Assembly: GCA_946803715.1 (NCBI GenBank)
Contig: CAMPET010000018.1
Coordinates: 319,554-383,553 of the forward strand
Direction of reading: 5' to 3'
Source: Beroe ovata
Lineage: Eukaryota > Ctenophora > Nuda > Beroida > Beroidae
DNA: 64,000 nt
The notes beneath the pieces are model-generated. The model was not told the DNA's origin. It did no database searches and worked only from the letters and a program-made list of their open reading frames with translations. The position numbers and the translations under genes are program-made. Positions 31,501 to 44,700 of this stretch are shown piece after piece (position 1 is the stretch's first letter; each line of letters begins with the position of its first letter).

Positions 31501-34500
31501 GGTACTGTCCAACTAAACATCCTGACCGATACTTCCAACGATGACATTAGGGAGATCGAGAGATTGACTCAGAAGCTAGAGACTGGGCACCAGAAGCTGC
31601 AAGCGGTGGAGCGGCTAAATGCGGCGCTGATTAATAAACAGTCGGAGCTCAAGAACAAAGTTACTCCGCTAAACAAAGAAGTCCGGGATCTGGAATCACA
31701 AGCTAGGAATATTACCCGCAAGTATAACGTTCTGCTGAAGAAGTACGAGAACGATGTTAACATGTTTGGCATGAATGAGCCTGACCAAGCAGAGGAGTAC
31801 CTGGGCATGATCAAGAAGTTGAGTCCGGCCATGGATGAGTTGTGCGATCTGTGTGACAAGCAACGAGACGCAATTCTCGAGCTCCATGCTAGACTGGAGG
31901 AGGTGACGGAGGAGAAGCTGAGCTTCACGTGGAAGAATGCGATTGAGAAGGAGCAGGAGATACTCGCCCGATCAGAGAAGTACATCAACACCCTGAACAA
32001 CGCATACGACAAGTCAACTGCCCGACTAGAGAAGCAGAGTGAAACTCTCAATGAGCTGAGGGAAGAGCTTGAGGAGGTCGATGCTGAAAATGAGAAAATG
32101 GAGGCAGCTGCTAATATCAAGAAAATGCAGCAAGTTTGTGCGGATTTGGAGGCCAAAGTGCAGAGTCTAATGCAGAGTAACGAGGCGTTGAAACGACAGA
32201 ATTCCGAGCTGGTGTCCCGTCCTAGTGTATCACCAGCAGGGACAAGTGCTGCGACAAGTGCGGGGTCAGCTGAGGAGACTCCGCAACTCAAGTTCTTCAA
32301 ACAGAAGTGTCTCGATCTGCAGAGGGAGCTGAATGACGCTAATGCCACGCTCCTAGACACGGACCAGACACTGATGAGTCCAGCAGTCCGCAGCAGCACG
32401 ATGGGCGGTCTGAGTAACCAGGTGGATGATGTGAAGCAGGAAGTGCGAAGTATGAAACAAGCACTGGAACAGTCCAAGAAAGCTCTAAGAGAGCTCCTAC
32501 CCCTTACCCAGGGAGGTTCTCTGAACAAGTCTGCTGCAGAGTCCACGCTCAACGCGTCCCGACGACTCAGAATGAGACAACGACTGAACAAAACCGCCTG
32601 AGTATCTGGTCAGCCAGAAATTGATGTACATACGACGATGTCTGTGTTTTATTGACCATAGTTTGACGAATTTATATCTGAAATTTTAGCACATAAAGAG
32701 ATGGTTTCACTTTGTTTCATATAATCAGAAATTCGAGTCAACTTATGAAATACTAGGTCGTTCATGCGAGAGCGTCGCTGAATTTCATGATCAAGTATTG
32801 CTCCAATAAGTGGATTTGGGTCCCAATAACTCAAGTAGAGAGCTACTGCACTCGTTACACGACTCTTACTATGTAATTGCTCCTTCATAAAATTCATTCG
32901 AGAGATGAAAGAGGTCGATATGTTTGGTTGTTAGGTTATAGTACTCGCCGATCATCCCTTTCCGAATATTTCGGCAACCGGCTTGGTTATGTCTCATTTA
33001 GAGACAGACAATACTGCCAGTGTCATGTTCAGTCGGTCCACTAATCATTGATCCCCCGCGACAAATACCTCCTCATTTCAGGGACCTGGTTTTTATCCGA
33101 CCTCCTTCCTCGGATCTATCTCCATGTTCCGTGTGTGAGCAGCTGTGCACCACGTCACACTACACCCCTGATATCACGCCACGTGACCTCACGCCGCGTG
33201 ACGTGATCAGTGGGGTTTCCATGGAAACGCAGTGTCTCTGCGGTGATGGATACACTGACCAGGGCGGAGAGTGCGTGGTGGAGGGTAATGGTTATTTTGT
33301 GTGTGGGGTATTCTCTCAGCGAATCATTCAGACCGGTAAGATTACTCTGACATAGATCTTTGGATATAACGTCATGACTTCATTTTGAAGCCCAGCATCT
33401 GTATGCTTGTGTGTGGGTGTGTGTGACTTGAATCTTGCAGTGAAGGATATAATTAGAATTACTTCGCACCCAGCATCTGAATTGTACGAAATACTGAAAG
33501 ACACGTTTTGCCCTTTTTTGGGCGAGACTCTTGTTGTTCAAGTAATGATGTCGTTGAATATCAGATTTGAAGTGCAACAATGAAGATGACTGTTGGGATA
33601 ATAGCGACGAAGCTGACGACCTGTGTTTGACTGGCTGTCAGGTGGGCAAAACACGTATTTTGAGTCATTCACCCTATATGTTGATAAATTTTCATTATTA
33701 TGCACATATTTTACCCATTTTATTCGCGCATACTCTGTAATACTGTATCATGCACTCCATAGTATACAGTATTCACTCGGTCTCCTTCACGTTGTGTACT
33801 TTTACTGACAGCCAAACTGAATGAACGCGGATATGTGATCTACACTGCGTGTATAGGGGAATGTGATTATGAATTATCGCGCGCTATCACAGAATCGAAT
33901 TCTGAAGTACGAACAACTTTGTTGAAGGTAGAGATTTATGGAAACATCTTGTTTTTTGCAATAGCGGTCAAAAAGGGCAAAAAGGGCAAATAGGTACAGT
34001 AGACAGCTGTTGTTTGCAGCATCGGAAATGTGAAGATATTATTCCAGTTGAAGAATTCTGGAAAGGGAGCTCATTTGTTTGCCTCAAAACATGTTAACTA
34101 AGTTCCTCTACTTCAACGTCCACTCGTGACTTTTGTTTGAGATGCCAAAAACATGGATGCAGTCAAGTACGTCAATCGAATTCTCCGGAAATGATGATGA
34201 ACATGGTAGTTATAGACTTGGAGATAAGCACGTGGCTGGAGCCTTATCAGAAAGGGCAAATATATCATGGTTCTTCTTACGTCGTGAATTGAATTATATT
34301 CAGCAGATAAGACACAGAGAGGAAGCTTTATCTGAAGTCACGGGTTTCAGGTGTCGCTTAGATTAGCAGTCTGTTCAGTTTAACAAATTCTAATTCTTCA
34401 CGAGTTACTTATCTTAAATTTTGCTTTGATTCCCGTTCTCAAATTCATTTATCTATTATAACCACTTTTCTTTGGAAAAATCGTTAACATCATATTTTAT

Positions 34501-37500
34501 AGAGCAGCATGTTGGGTATGTTCATATTCTGTTCTCTAATTTTCAGTGCAGCTGCTCTTACTGCGGAGGAGCTTGCTGCTTTCAAACCCAGGATCCCAGA
34601 TTATGTAGATTTTAACACCGGAAAGAAGGCGGAGGTATATGCGGTAGATAACAATGACGGATCGCAGACTATCCACACCAATGGGATTCCCTCGCATCCT
34701 ACATGGGCCTTTCCCTCTAACATATCAAGAAACCCCAACCCAATCGAGGAGATCATCGTGAATATGAAAATAAACACCGAGCCAGTCATGAGACCAATGG
34801 ACAGTCCCATGAGGTGTCAGCCGATGGGGCACATTGGCATAGCTACCAGTGGAGTGCCAATCTTCTCCTGGTTCCCAGCTGAGCTTGGGTGTGATGATGT
34901 CAAGAACTTCGAGGAGTTGGATTTCTGCGAGGGCCACCCCTCCCCCTTCAACCAGTACCATTATCACTACTATTCGCCATGTGTACAGATGCCAGTGTGC
35001 GGGGAACCCTCCCCCATTTTCGGTGTGGCTATTGATGGGATTCCAATCTATGGTCCCATCAGTGAGGATGGAATCCAGCTGACTAGTGAGGATTTGGATG
35101 AGTGTGGAGGGAGGACTGACAAGAATGGCAGATACAAGTATCACATCACTGCAGATCCCAATTACTTCATGTCTTGTTTCAGGGGAGAATTTAGGAGTGA
35201 TTGTGGTAAGGACGCCGAGGAATTCCTCTGCACTTGCCCGTATGACGACAGGCTCTTCAGGAGAGGCCCACCTCCTGACCCTAGGCAGTTCCAAGTGTGC
35301 ACCAAGTCAGGGGTCGGATCGGACCCCATGACATGTACAGACAAGGAGTACCTGGCGAAGCTCAAATATGACATTGGATATGAGTGGGAGCGACAGCCAA
35401 AGGAGATCAGCCTGCTGCCTTGCTGTCCAAAGGGTGAGGATTGTGGAGATAGCTGTAGGAATAGGGACGGCAAAGTTAAGGATATCTGTGAACAGGGAAC
35501 CAAGACTGTGAACTACCTCACCAGAGTCAAGAAAAGGAGGAGTGTCTTGATGCAGCTCTTCGAGTTATTTGAAGGTGAAGAATAACTCACAATGGAATAC
35601 GATGTAAGAGTGAACTTAAAGAGACTTTGATAGGAGACATTTCGATCCTTCCCCGAAATTTTTCAATTGCTGTCGATTGTTTTTTGTCAATTTGCTGTGC
35701 AATCGATTATTAAATGTTGATTCCTGTTGTACGGAAAACTACAAAATCCATTATATGATTCCATCTGATTGTGAGTGTTCACTTTGAGCAGTGTTGATTT
35801 CATTTCGACCTTTATTAAGTTGTTTCATTCTCGATATGGAAGCAATAATGACAAGAGCTAGTTTTCCAATTCGGGTTTCATGGTACTGATAGAATCAATC
35901 GTCAGGGTTGACCAGTATAAATGTACGCGGTGAATTGAAACCCGAGTTGGAAATCTGGTTCTTGTCATTATTGCTTCCATAATATTGCCCTTTCCAACGA
36001 AGTCGAGCAGTGATTTGGGAAATTTTTCCGAAACTTTGATTCCCGTATGATAAAATGTGTGCTTTGGTTTGAAGGCAACTCATGATAGGAGATGTGGTAT
36101 TCAAATCTCAATTGATGCTATGTTTCAGGATAGATGTTGAGCATACTCATACTTGGTTCTCTAATTTTCAGTGCAGCTGCTCTTACTGCGGAGGAGCTTG
36201 CTGCTTTCAAACCCAGGATCCCAGATTATGTAGATTTTAACACCGGAAAGAAGGCGGAGGTATATGCGGTAGATAACAATGACGGATCGCAGACTATCCA
36301 CACGAATGACATACCATCTCATCACACATGGGCTTTCCCTTCCAACATTTCCAAGAACCCGTACCACATCAAGGAGCAGATATATGACATGAAGATCTAC
36401 TCAGATCCCATTTTTAGAGCACCAGACGACCCCATGAGATGCCAGCCTCTTGGTCACATTGGCATAGCAACTTCTGGTGCTCTTATCTTCTCTTGGTTTC
36501 CTGTCAGTGTAGGATGCATTGATGTCAAGGAATTTGAAGAGCTGGATATCTGTGAAGGACACCCATCGCCTCTTAATGAGTATCACTACCACTACTTTTC
36601 TCCTTGTAACCAAATGCCAGTGTGCGGGGAACCTTCTCCCATTTTCGGTGTGGCTATTGATGGGATTCCAATCTATGGTCCTATCAGTGAGGATGGAATC
36701 CAGCTGACTAGCGAGGATTTGGATGAGTGTGGAGGGAGGACTGATAGAGACGGGAGATACAAGTATCACATCACTGCGGATCCCACCTACTTTATGAGAT
36801 GTTTCAGAGGAGAGTTTAGGAGTGATTGTGGGAAGGAAGACCATGATTTCCTGTGCACTTGCCCATTCGATGACAGATTATTCAAGGACGGTCCCCCTGG
36901 GCCTCACCGTCGGGCCCCAAAACCAGCATTTGGTGATGACCCCGCTCCCGAGCCCTGGGAGCTGCAGGTATGCGAGAAGTCTGAAATTGGGTCAGAGCCT
37001 ATGCGATGTTGGGATAGGGACTATCTAGCCAACCTGACTTATGATATTGGGTTTGAATGGAAGTTAGAACCCCAGAAGATACCTCTGTTGCCGTGCTGCC
37101 CCCCTGGGACAGACTGCGGAGTAAGCTGCCTGAACCAAGATAAAAGTGTGAAGGACATCTGCAAGCAAGAAGCAAGAACAGTACAGTATTGGACTAGGGA
37201 GAAGAAAGTAGAGAAGTCAATCTGGGAAGTCTTGGCTTCTTGGTTTGAATAGAACAGTGAACAATTGATTTCTTCATTGAATTTGAAGAGAGATGGTTTT
37301 TATTACGGCCTATCGGTCGTGGCCCATGACTATGTTTTTGATATTATCATCGATTGTATGATTAGGTAATATGTGGATGAATTTACGTAATGATCAAGAT
37401 TAATCATTTTTCACAAACACTTGTCACTACAATTAACGAGTTTCACTTGCCCGGGAATTGGCCGTGGGATGATGGGATCTAGGGTTGGGTGTATGATGGC

Positions 37501-40500
37501 ATAGGACACCCTCAAACCTCACCCCTACCTACCATTTTCAGGGATACCGCTGTCCATCAGGCTCCGGGAGCTCCTCCTGTATCCCCACCTCATACATGTG
37601 TGACGGGGAAGTGGACTGTCTGAACGGCGAGGATGAAATGTGTTGTCACGACAACGTCACGTGTTGTGATCACGTGCCCTGCACGTGCGCCGCTACGGAA
37701 TTTACGTGTCAGAGTGCAGGACAATGCGTAAGCAGTAACGTGCAGTGCGACGGGAAAGCAGATTGTACTGATAGGAGTGATGAATATTCCTGCACCTCCT
37801 GCTCTCATGACAGTTTTACTTGTGACAGGTAGGTAGCTTGTGACAGACTATAGTCCTGCCGGCTCTGAGAAATGATTTGTAAGTGGACTGACTCGTACAT
37901 GTGGCACTGTTGTAACTCATGGACCTGTGTTCAGTGGGAGCTGTATACCGATAGAGTGGGAATGTGACGGTGTCTTTGACTGTTCTGACTTCTCTGATGA
38001 GTCTCACTGCATGGTGAGTTATACTGGTGCCCTTCTGTTCTAGACAGCATGTTATTTATATTGGTAGTTAGGACTTAGGTAGCCATTCGGTTATGTGACG
38101 CTGTGTGAGAGGTAATGTATTAGTCGATATCGACTTCCAATCTGTATTATAATCGATTCCAACTTGAATCCATGCCAAATCTCAAGGAATTGACAATGCG
38201 GGCCCCTTCATTTGGAGCGCTTTCCCCGACTCTAATTAACTCGCTACGAGCATCACATCCACATTTGCTACGCTACAATTTCTCTCGCTAATACCACCGA
38301 ATTCATTGTGCATGATTAGTAGCATAACTAGCGTGGCTTGTTAGTTAATCACATAATCGATGACCTCATTGTTTGATATGATATGTACAACTCAAAATAA
38401 TACACAAAATACCCTGCAATCTAGACTCAGTGGCTCTTTCCCTCAACCCAGTTCTCAGAGATTAGACATTGTATCAGCTTGTGTTTCCTGTGCACGTTGC
38501 CTATCCCCTGCATTTCTCCTTCGCATTACATATATCCTGATATTCCCAAGCTGGTCTCCACTCACTACTAGCAGATAACAGACACGTGGGACGCAGGAAC
38601 GGTATAATTCATGTCTGCATAATGAACGCACCTTGTACCACATACAGCGAGGAGAGAGAGAGAGGGAAGAGGTTTACACAGATCACTGATTTGTATATTC
38701 CTTGTCTTGTACACGATATAGAGAGGAGTACTACAGAGCGCGCCTCTCCTCCCTCCTCCCCCCCCATTTATTAGACACAACAATTATTGAGCGGACACTG
38801 GAAATATGTCCACTACACGAGTGGACGCTCCATTTATTCCTTCGCTCGTTTCCGTCTGATATTTTCAGTGGTTTCCAGCACTTTGGTTCTGCTGAGACAT
38901 GACTGTTTTACCGGATCATATGAAATGCGCGTCACTATAATTATACACGGAATGTCACGGAAGTGGATAAAAAAATCCTGTTACACGGTATAACTATGCA
39001 ACTCTGTACCTACCACACACCCACCCGTATTACCACGAATTAGTACCATGTGAGATGGTATATGAATCATAACACGGAACAATTACCATTGAAGCTGTCA
39101 TCGGTAGAGGAACAGGCTATGATATTGTGGATGATAGAGGGTGTCACCTAGAGGGAGAGAGATATGTACCTACCATTTCTCTCCTTCTTCTAACCTAGTT
39201 TTAACTGTCCCCTCCCCTCTCCCCCTAGCATTATTGGGAGGAAAGAGGAATGAATGTTAAAAAAACGCATTGTTTCCTGTCCGCGGTGTGTGTTGCAACT
39301 ATTGTTGTTGCTGCTGTTGTTGCTATAATTGCCTGATATATCACGACGGAGGAATTATCACGGAACTACGCCGCGCGGTTCTTATCTCTCCGTCCATAAT
39401 GATCTATAATGACGGGAAGAGCCTGCTCTTCTCGTCTGCAGACTATGAATTCTAGAGAATTCCCCCATATTTCCAGTTGTTATGTAATATTATGCATGTT
39501 AAATGCGGTCGTACGCCCTGTACCGCCCTTCCAAACCCATGTCCCAAAATTAGGTACATGATTGTTGCTTTGTTGAGTTCCAGCTCTACGAGGAATTCAC
39601 TTCCTTCCCAGTAGGTACTTATGGGAAATATTGTGCTTATTCTGATACAGTTTCGTCATTACTGTATCTAGTCTTTACTCTCCGGCCGTTTTATCACCGT
39701 TTAAATCGGTTAGGTATCGTATATAATATACATGTTTAAACTTAGGAGAACGTTACATGCTACTTCTTTCTCGTTTTTTTCGCAGGATTTCTCTGTACTT
39801 TCATTCGGAAACAGTCAAGTCAAAGTGACACATGATAATTTGTGTCATGTTTTGCGTTTGTGATTTCACGCAACTGATTTCATCCCCACAACTCAGTTTC
39901 TCCGCCCTATGTTCATTGGATCTGATCGAATTGTTATCTCTTCATCTTGTGCAACGTATTCAGGATTTGTGGATCGATGACTGAACTATTTTACCTGATA
40001 TAGTCTCCAGGATGTAGGTATCTTTAGACCAGTTAATGAAAATCTAGATGTCAAGATACCTTGTGTCAATAGTTATCTGTCAATGGTCACGAGCTCTACT
40101 AGAACTTTCACCATGTCATACCTATGTCAAAGTGTCAAACTCATTTGTCGAGCTCTTGTGTCAATTATGGCTTCATCCAATGTCAAAATATAATATTTAA
40201 TTGGGAAACGGACAATCGAGTTATTTGATGAATTTGAGAGATGACCTATGTATAACTGAAAAGCAATGCTTCCTATTTGAGTAAATTATATATTTACACG
40301 ATTTCTGAAATTGTTCATTGTTCAATGCGTATCGTGAACTTGAGCTTCTTCGATGAGACTGCACTTCCAATCATTGTTCATGGAGTAAAGGGATGATATT
40401 TGGTGCATGAAGTTATCAGGTGGTTTTCTACTCTATTCACTTCCCATTTTTGCGTCCACTTGACTGCGATTGAGACTTGTTGTGACTTTGAAATACTGGT

Positions 40501-41698
40501 CTATTATAGTGTGTACCAATGTTGGTATACTTGTATCTGTCATTCTCGACACTGGAATGCGGCTCTCTTTTTGAGAGGCCGCGTTGACAGACCCAGGCAA
40601 TATTATACTCGGGTATATCGTAGTATTTCAACTGTCCCCACCCATTTCAAACCCTATAACAGTTGTTGTTGCCGTATTGTTATACGTGAAGATAGAGCTA
40701 TATTATAACAAGTAGTGATAGTTGTAAAGCTTATTCTGGTAAGTCTCCTTTTCGTCTGGAGAAGAATCTACCTTGGTCTCTCCTTCCCCCCTCTTCACAC
40801 CCCACACACTCACAGACGGTATAATATGATAGGTTGATCATATGTCAGGTGTTATCAATGTGATAATAACATGAATAAATCAACCCTGTCACAACTTCTG
40901 TATCAGAGAAAAAGAAAGAGAGAGAGAGAGGGAAGAGACTTCATATTAAAAGAGTTTGGGCTAGGTGCTAAGTTGTTGTTGTTGTTGTTGCACCAACACC
41001 TATATCAGAATTATTGTGCAAGGTGTTTACAACACGTATGTTTTTAAAGAATGTATCTCGGCTTGTTTAAGTGCTCACCAGAGAAAATTGTATACAACGG
41101 TGCTGAATATTGAATATACCCGCTGTGCTGTTGTGTTTATTCTTCAGTAAAAACTAAATCCCTGCCCTTCGATCACACCGTGTGAAAAATTACTGAAAAT
41201 ATCATATTTTCCCGACTTTGTACATCGGGAAAGTGGAGATTGGAGAATTTTAACTCGCACATGTTATTATCTTCTCCAGAGAGGGCGACAACAGTACTAC
41301 AGTGGAATTGCGTCTAGCCGATAACCTAGACTAACTTCACAGTTCACCGTACATGTCCTAGACTTATGATGATATATAATATAGGCTGGGGAGTTAAAAG
41401 TGAGGATATTATATACCCAGGAGAAGGAGAAGATACGGGGAAAAGTAAGAGAGTGAGAGGGAGAGAGAGTGAGGGAACTGAGAATCAGGATATATAGAGA
41501 GTTTCACGTTAAACATTTTCACTTCTCTTCCCTCCGTCACTTTTGCGTACTCATCTACTCTCTTCCTACGCTGATTCATATCTTCTCTCTGTGATGAGTA
41601 GTGTGTGTGTGTGTGTGTGTGTGTGCGTGCGAGATATGACGTGTTGTGTGCAGCAGCTCGGTGCGTCAACACTCCTTAACCTTGCTGTAATAACGCCC

Positions 41699-41757
<59 letters not shown>

Positions 41758-44700
41758 CACTCACAGAGTACACACTTTCCGCTTCCACTCCTTCCACTGC
41801 TGTGACTTGTGTGTGTGCGCCGTTGTGTTTTTACGGTGTATGTTTATTCCGCCTGTACTAAACATAGCTGAAATAGCTAACACGACAGCATTCTGTACAA
41901 TGTGCTTTTCAGCGTCTACCGTGTATTCAATTCCAACACTAAACAGAGGTCACGAGGTGTATCCCAAAACTGCACATGTATTCACTCACGATTCTCCAAC
42001 CAATCTGAATGCAAATACTCACTTTTCCGTATCAATTAGCGGTATTATGTGCTTGTTCCACTAAACTGCTCTCACCCCCTGGGGTTGTTTTTGTGTTTGT
42101 ATGGGCTAATGTGTATGTGCATGTATACAGATCTACCTCATACAAATTCAAATCATCTCTCCCTCCCTCTCTCCCGCATTGTTCTTTCACTTAGATACGG
42201 CAATTACCTCCAAAACGAGGTCTGATGATGTCACTGCGAAGCTCTGAGTTACTAGATTTGCTTAATCGTATTCACTGCTTTGTTAGAAGTCTCTGATTTT
42301 CATTTACAGTAAATTGCGAAACTCGCTGAAACAAGTTTGTTGAACACAAACACAAGTTTATTTTCCAAATGATCTTGACAATACTCTTCCCACCGTTTAC
42401 CAGTTTTCCGACCATCATTGTCTTTATGAAGTTATGATACGTCAGGGGATCGATATCATATTACCACTACTGCACAAGGGTTCATTTTTCCTGGCGTGGT
42501 ATATTTATAATTTCTCTCTGGAAAATTGCTGTAATTATTGTCAGGAGGCTTTCACTGTTCACCCTTTATTCTGACCTGTTTGCATATCTGTGCTTTCGTC
42601 CCTGTGATAAAATACCTGCTGTCTGATTTGAGAATTTGTATTCTGTTTACCATATTTCTCAGGACGAAAACCTGTCATCTTTCTGGTATATTAAACCGAG
42701 TGGGACCGTGTTGGTTGTCGTTGAATCGTCCAATTTCCACCGGAGATGACATAGATTACCGGGCTTGTATCGGGCTTAATGATCCCAAGGGGGAAGTTCT
42801 AGCGCTTGTTGTACACGATGCATTGTATGATGTATGGTGGATGCAATATACTACAATTATGAGTGATTATAGCGGTACTCATTCAGTGAAACAACCCCTC
42901 TCTCTCTCTCTCTCTCTTTCTGATATAACTCTCTGTGTACTGCAGTAATGTGCATGTGTTTCCTGTACCTTCTGCTCTTCGCTTTGCTGGCGTTTGTTCC
43001 CGTTAAAACCGTCAAATTCTGTCAAATTCTTGTAGAGAATGTTTTGCCAGGGCGTTATCTACACCACATAGTAAAGCGCCAATTAAATCAGAATCCCGCC
43101 CTCTTTTCACCAGTTTTGTCTACTTACGATCCCAGTTTAACTTGCCGTAGGTATCCCAGTCTTCATAACATGGAATAAATTATTCACTTTTAGTGTTTCA
43201 CTATCCATCGGTAGGTATTCGATTTACGTTAAAATGGCGATTTCCTGTAAAAAACGAGTGTGCGCTTTAAACTTCATTTCCATGGTTTCAATGAATCATT
43301 GCTCGATTAGCTGTTGCTGCGCGGCGTGTCAACTCACATGATCTATATGACAGCTGTTGCTGCTCATACAATGTGAAACTCCGCATAATTCGATTAGCAT
43401 TATTATATTCCAGTAGACACAGTGGAATATAAGTGATATTCATTAAACTATAACATGCTATCATATCAGTATCAGAGTAGAAGTGTTCTATAGTCTGCAA
43501 CTGGGTAGACATAACTGTAAAATAAGGGATTCCCCCTGGTATGTCATGTATGTGAATGTGTGTGTGTGTGTGTGTCTGTTTGTCTGTGTTCTATTGCAGC
43601 TCCTTCAGCGTGAGTTTTAAACCTTGCGAAACCTAGAAACTCAGATATATATACTGATTTTCACTTTTGCGCTAGGTATAAGGTGGTATATAATATCAAC
43701 ATGTCACGGGCGTTGTATGTTTTCTTGTTTCGAAGGAGATACCGATGTTCTGTATTTCGAGCTAGATCGTCCACACCTTCCATCACAGTCGCACTGATGG
43801 TACATCATACACAATATTGTACACATGTCATAATGTGACATGTAGTACGTGACATATTATGTTCTGAGATACAAGCACGATTTCGATATATTGTGAACCC
43901 ATATTGTTTTATTGGTATATTTCAGCAGTGTTATGGTACTTCCCTACTGAAGTACTGAAGTTATGAACTATGGCTTTTCAGTTGATCTTTCTCAAGGAAC
44001 ATGTTTGATACCCATGTCCTATAATATGCTATGCGTTCTTTGATACTTTGTGATGTTGCTCAGTTTGACTTGCTATTTGCTACAGTACCAACGGGTTGAT
44101 TATAAATTGCTAGGAAACGAATATTTTCAGTCATAATATTACTTTCCTTCCGTGTGATTGTGTTAAAAGGAGTACAGTTTTCTTTTGCTGTATTTTCCTT
44201 CCGTTGCAAATGTTCGTTCATGTTGTCCATTTCTTGTTTTCGACTTGTTTGGTTAAGTAGAATATTATAAAAACATCAACTTGCCATGTTACCCTACAAT
44301 TCCCATAAATGTTTGCCGTACACTTAAGCTCAATTAGACGGCAGTGATGACTCACACGGTTCACTTACTCTTTTAATCAAGTAAGATACTCAAGTTCATC
44401 ATTTCAAGGAAGTCTGATGGGAATAGTGAAATGTGAACCGTATCAATGAGACTTATTCTATCGGAGGCGTTCAAGACTTTGGTATTTGTAATTTTGTTCC
44501 ATAACTCACAACACCAGGTAATTTGGGGCATGTTCTTGTGACCTGTTCTTATGATCCTGCTATTTTGCTACTCATGGTTCAAATCTACGAATTGTGCCAT
44601 TTTTGATGAAGCATCATATTCAGATGAATAATACCCAGTTAAACACGTCATGAATCATGATGTGTCATGATGTTTCATGATGTGTCCTGTGTGTCAGGCA

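Noticed and set aside
31569-32591. 340-codon open frame on the minus strand
   Set aside because: It is exactly antisense to the coiled-coil gene and its serine/leucine-rich composition is the mirror of Glu/Lys/Gln codons. No start context or domain.
34725-35294. 189-codon minus-strand frame
   Set aside because: Antisense shadow of the YHYH gene; no motif.
40400-43178. Several 75-136 codon frames in the long LRP intron
   Set aside because: No cysteine-rich LDLa pattern, no consensus exon borders with matching phase, and overlap with microsatellites.
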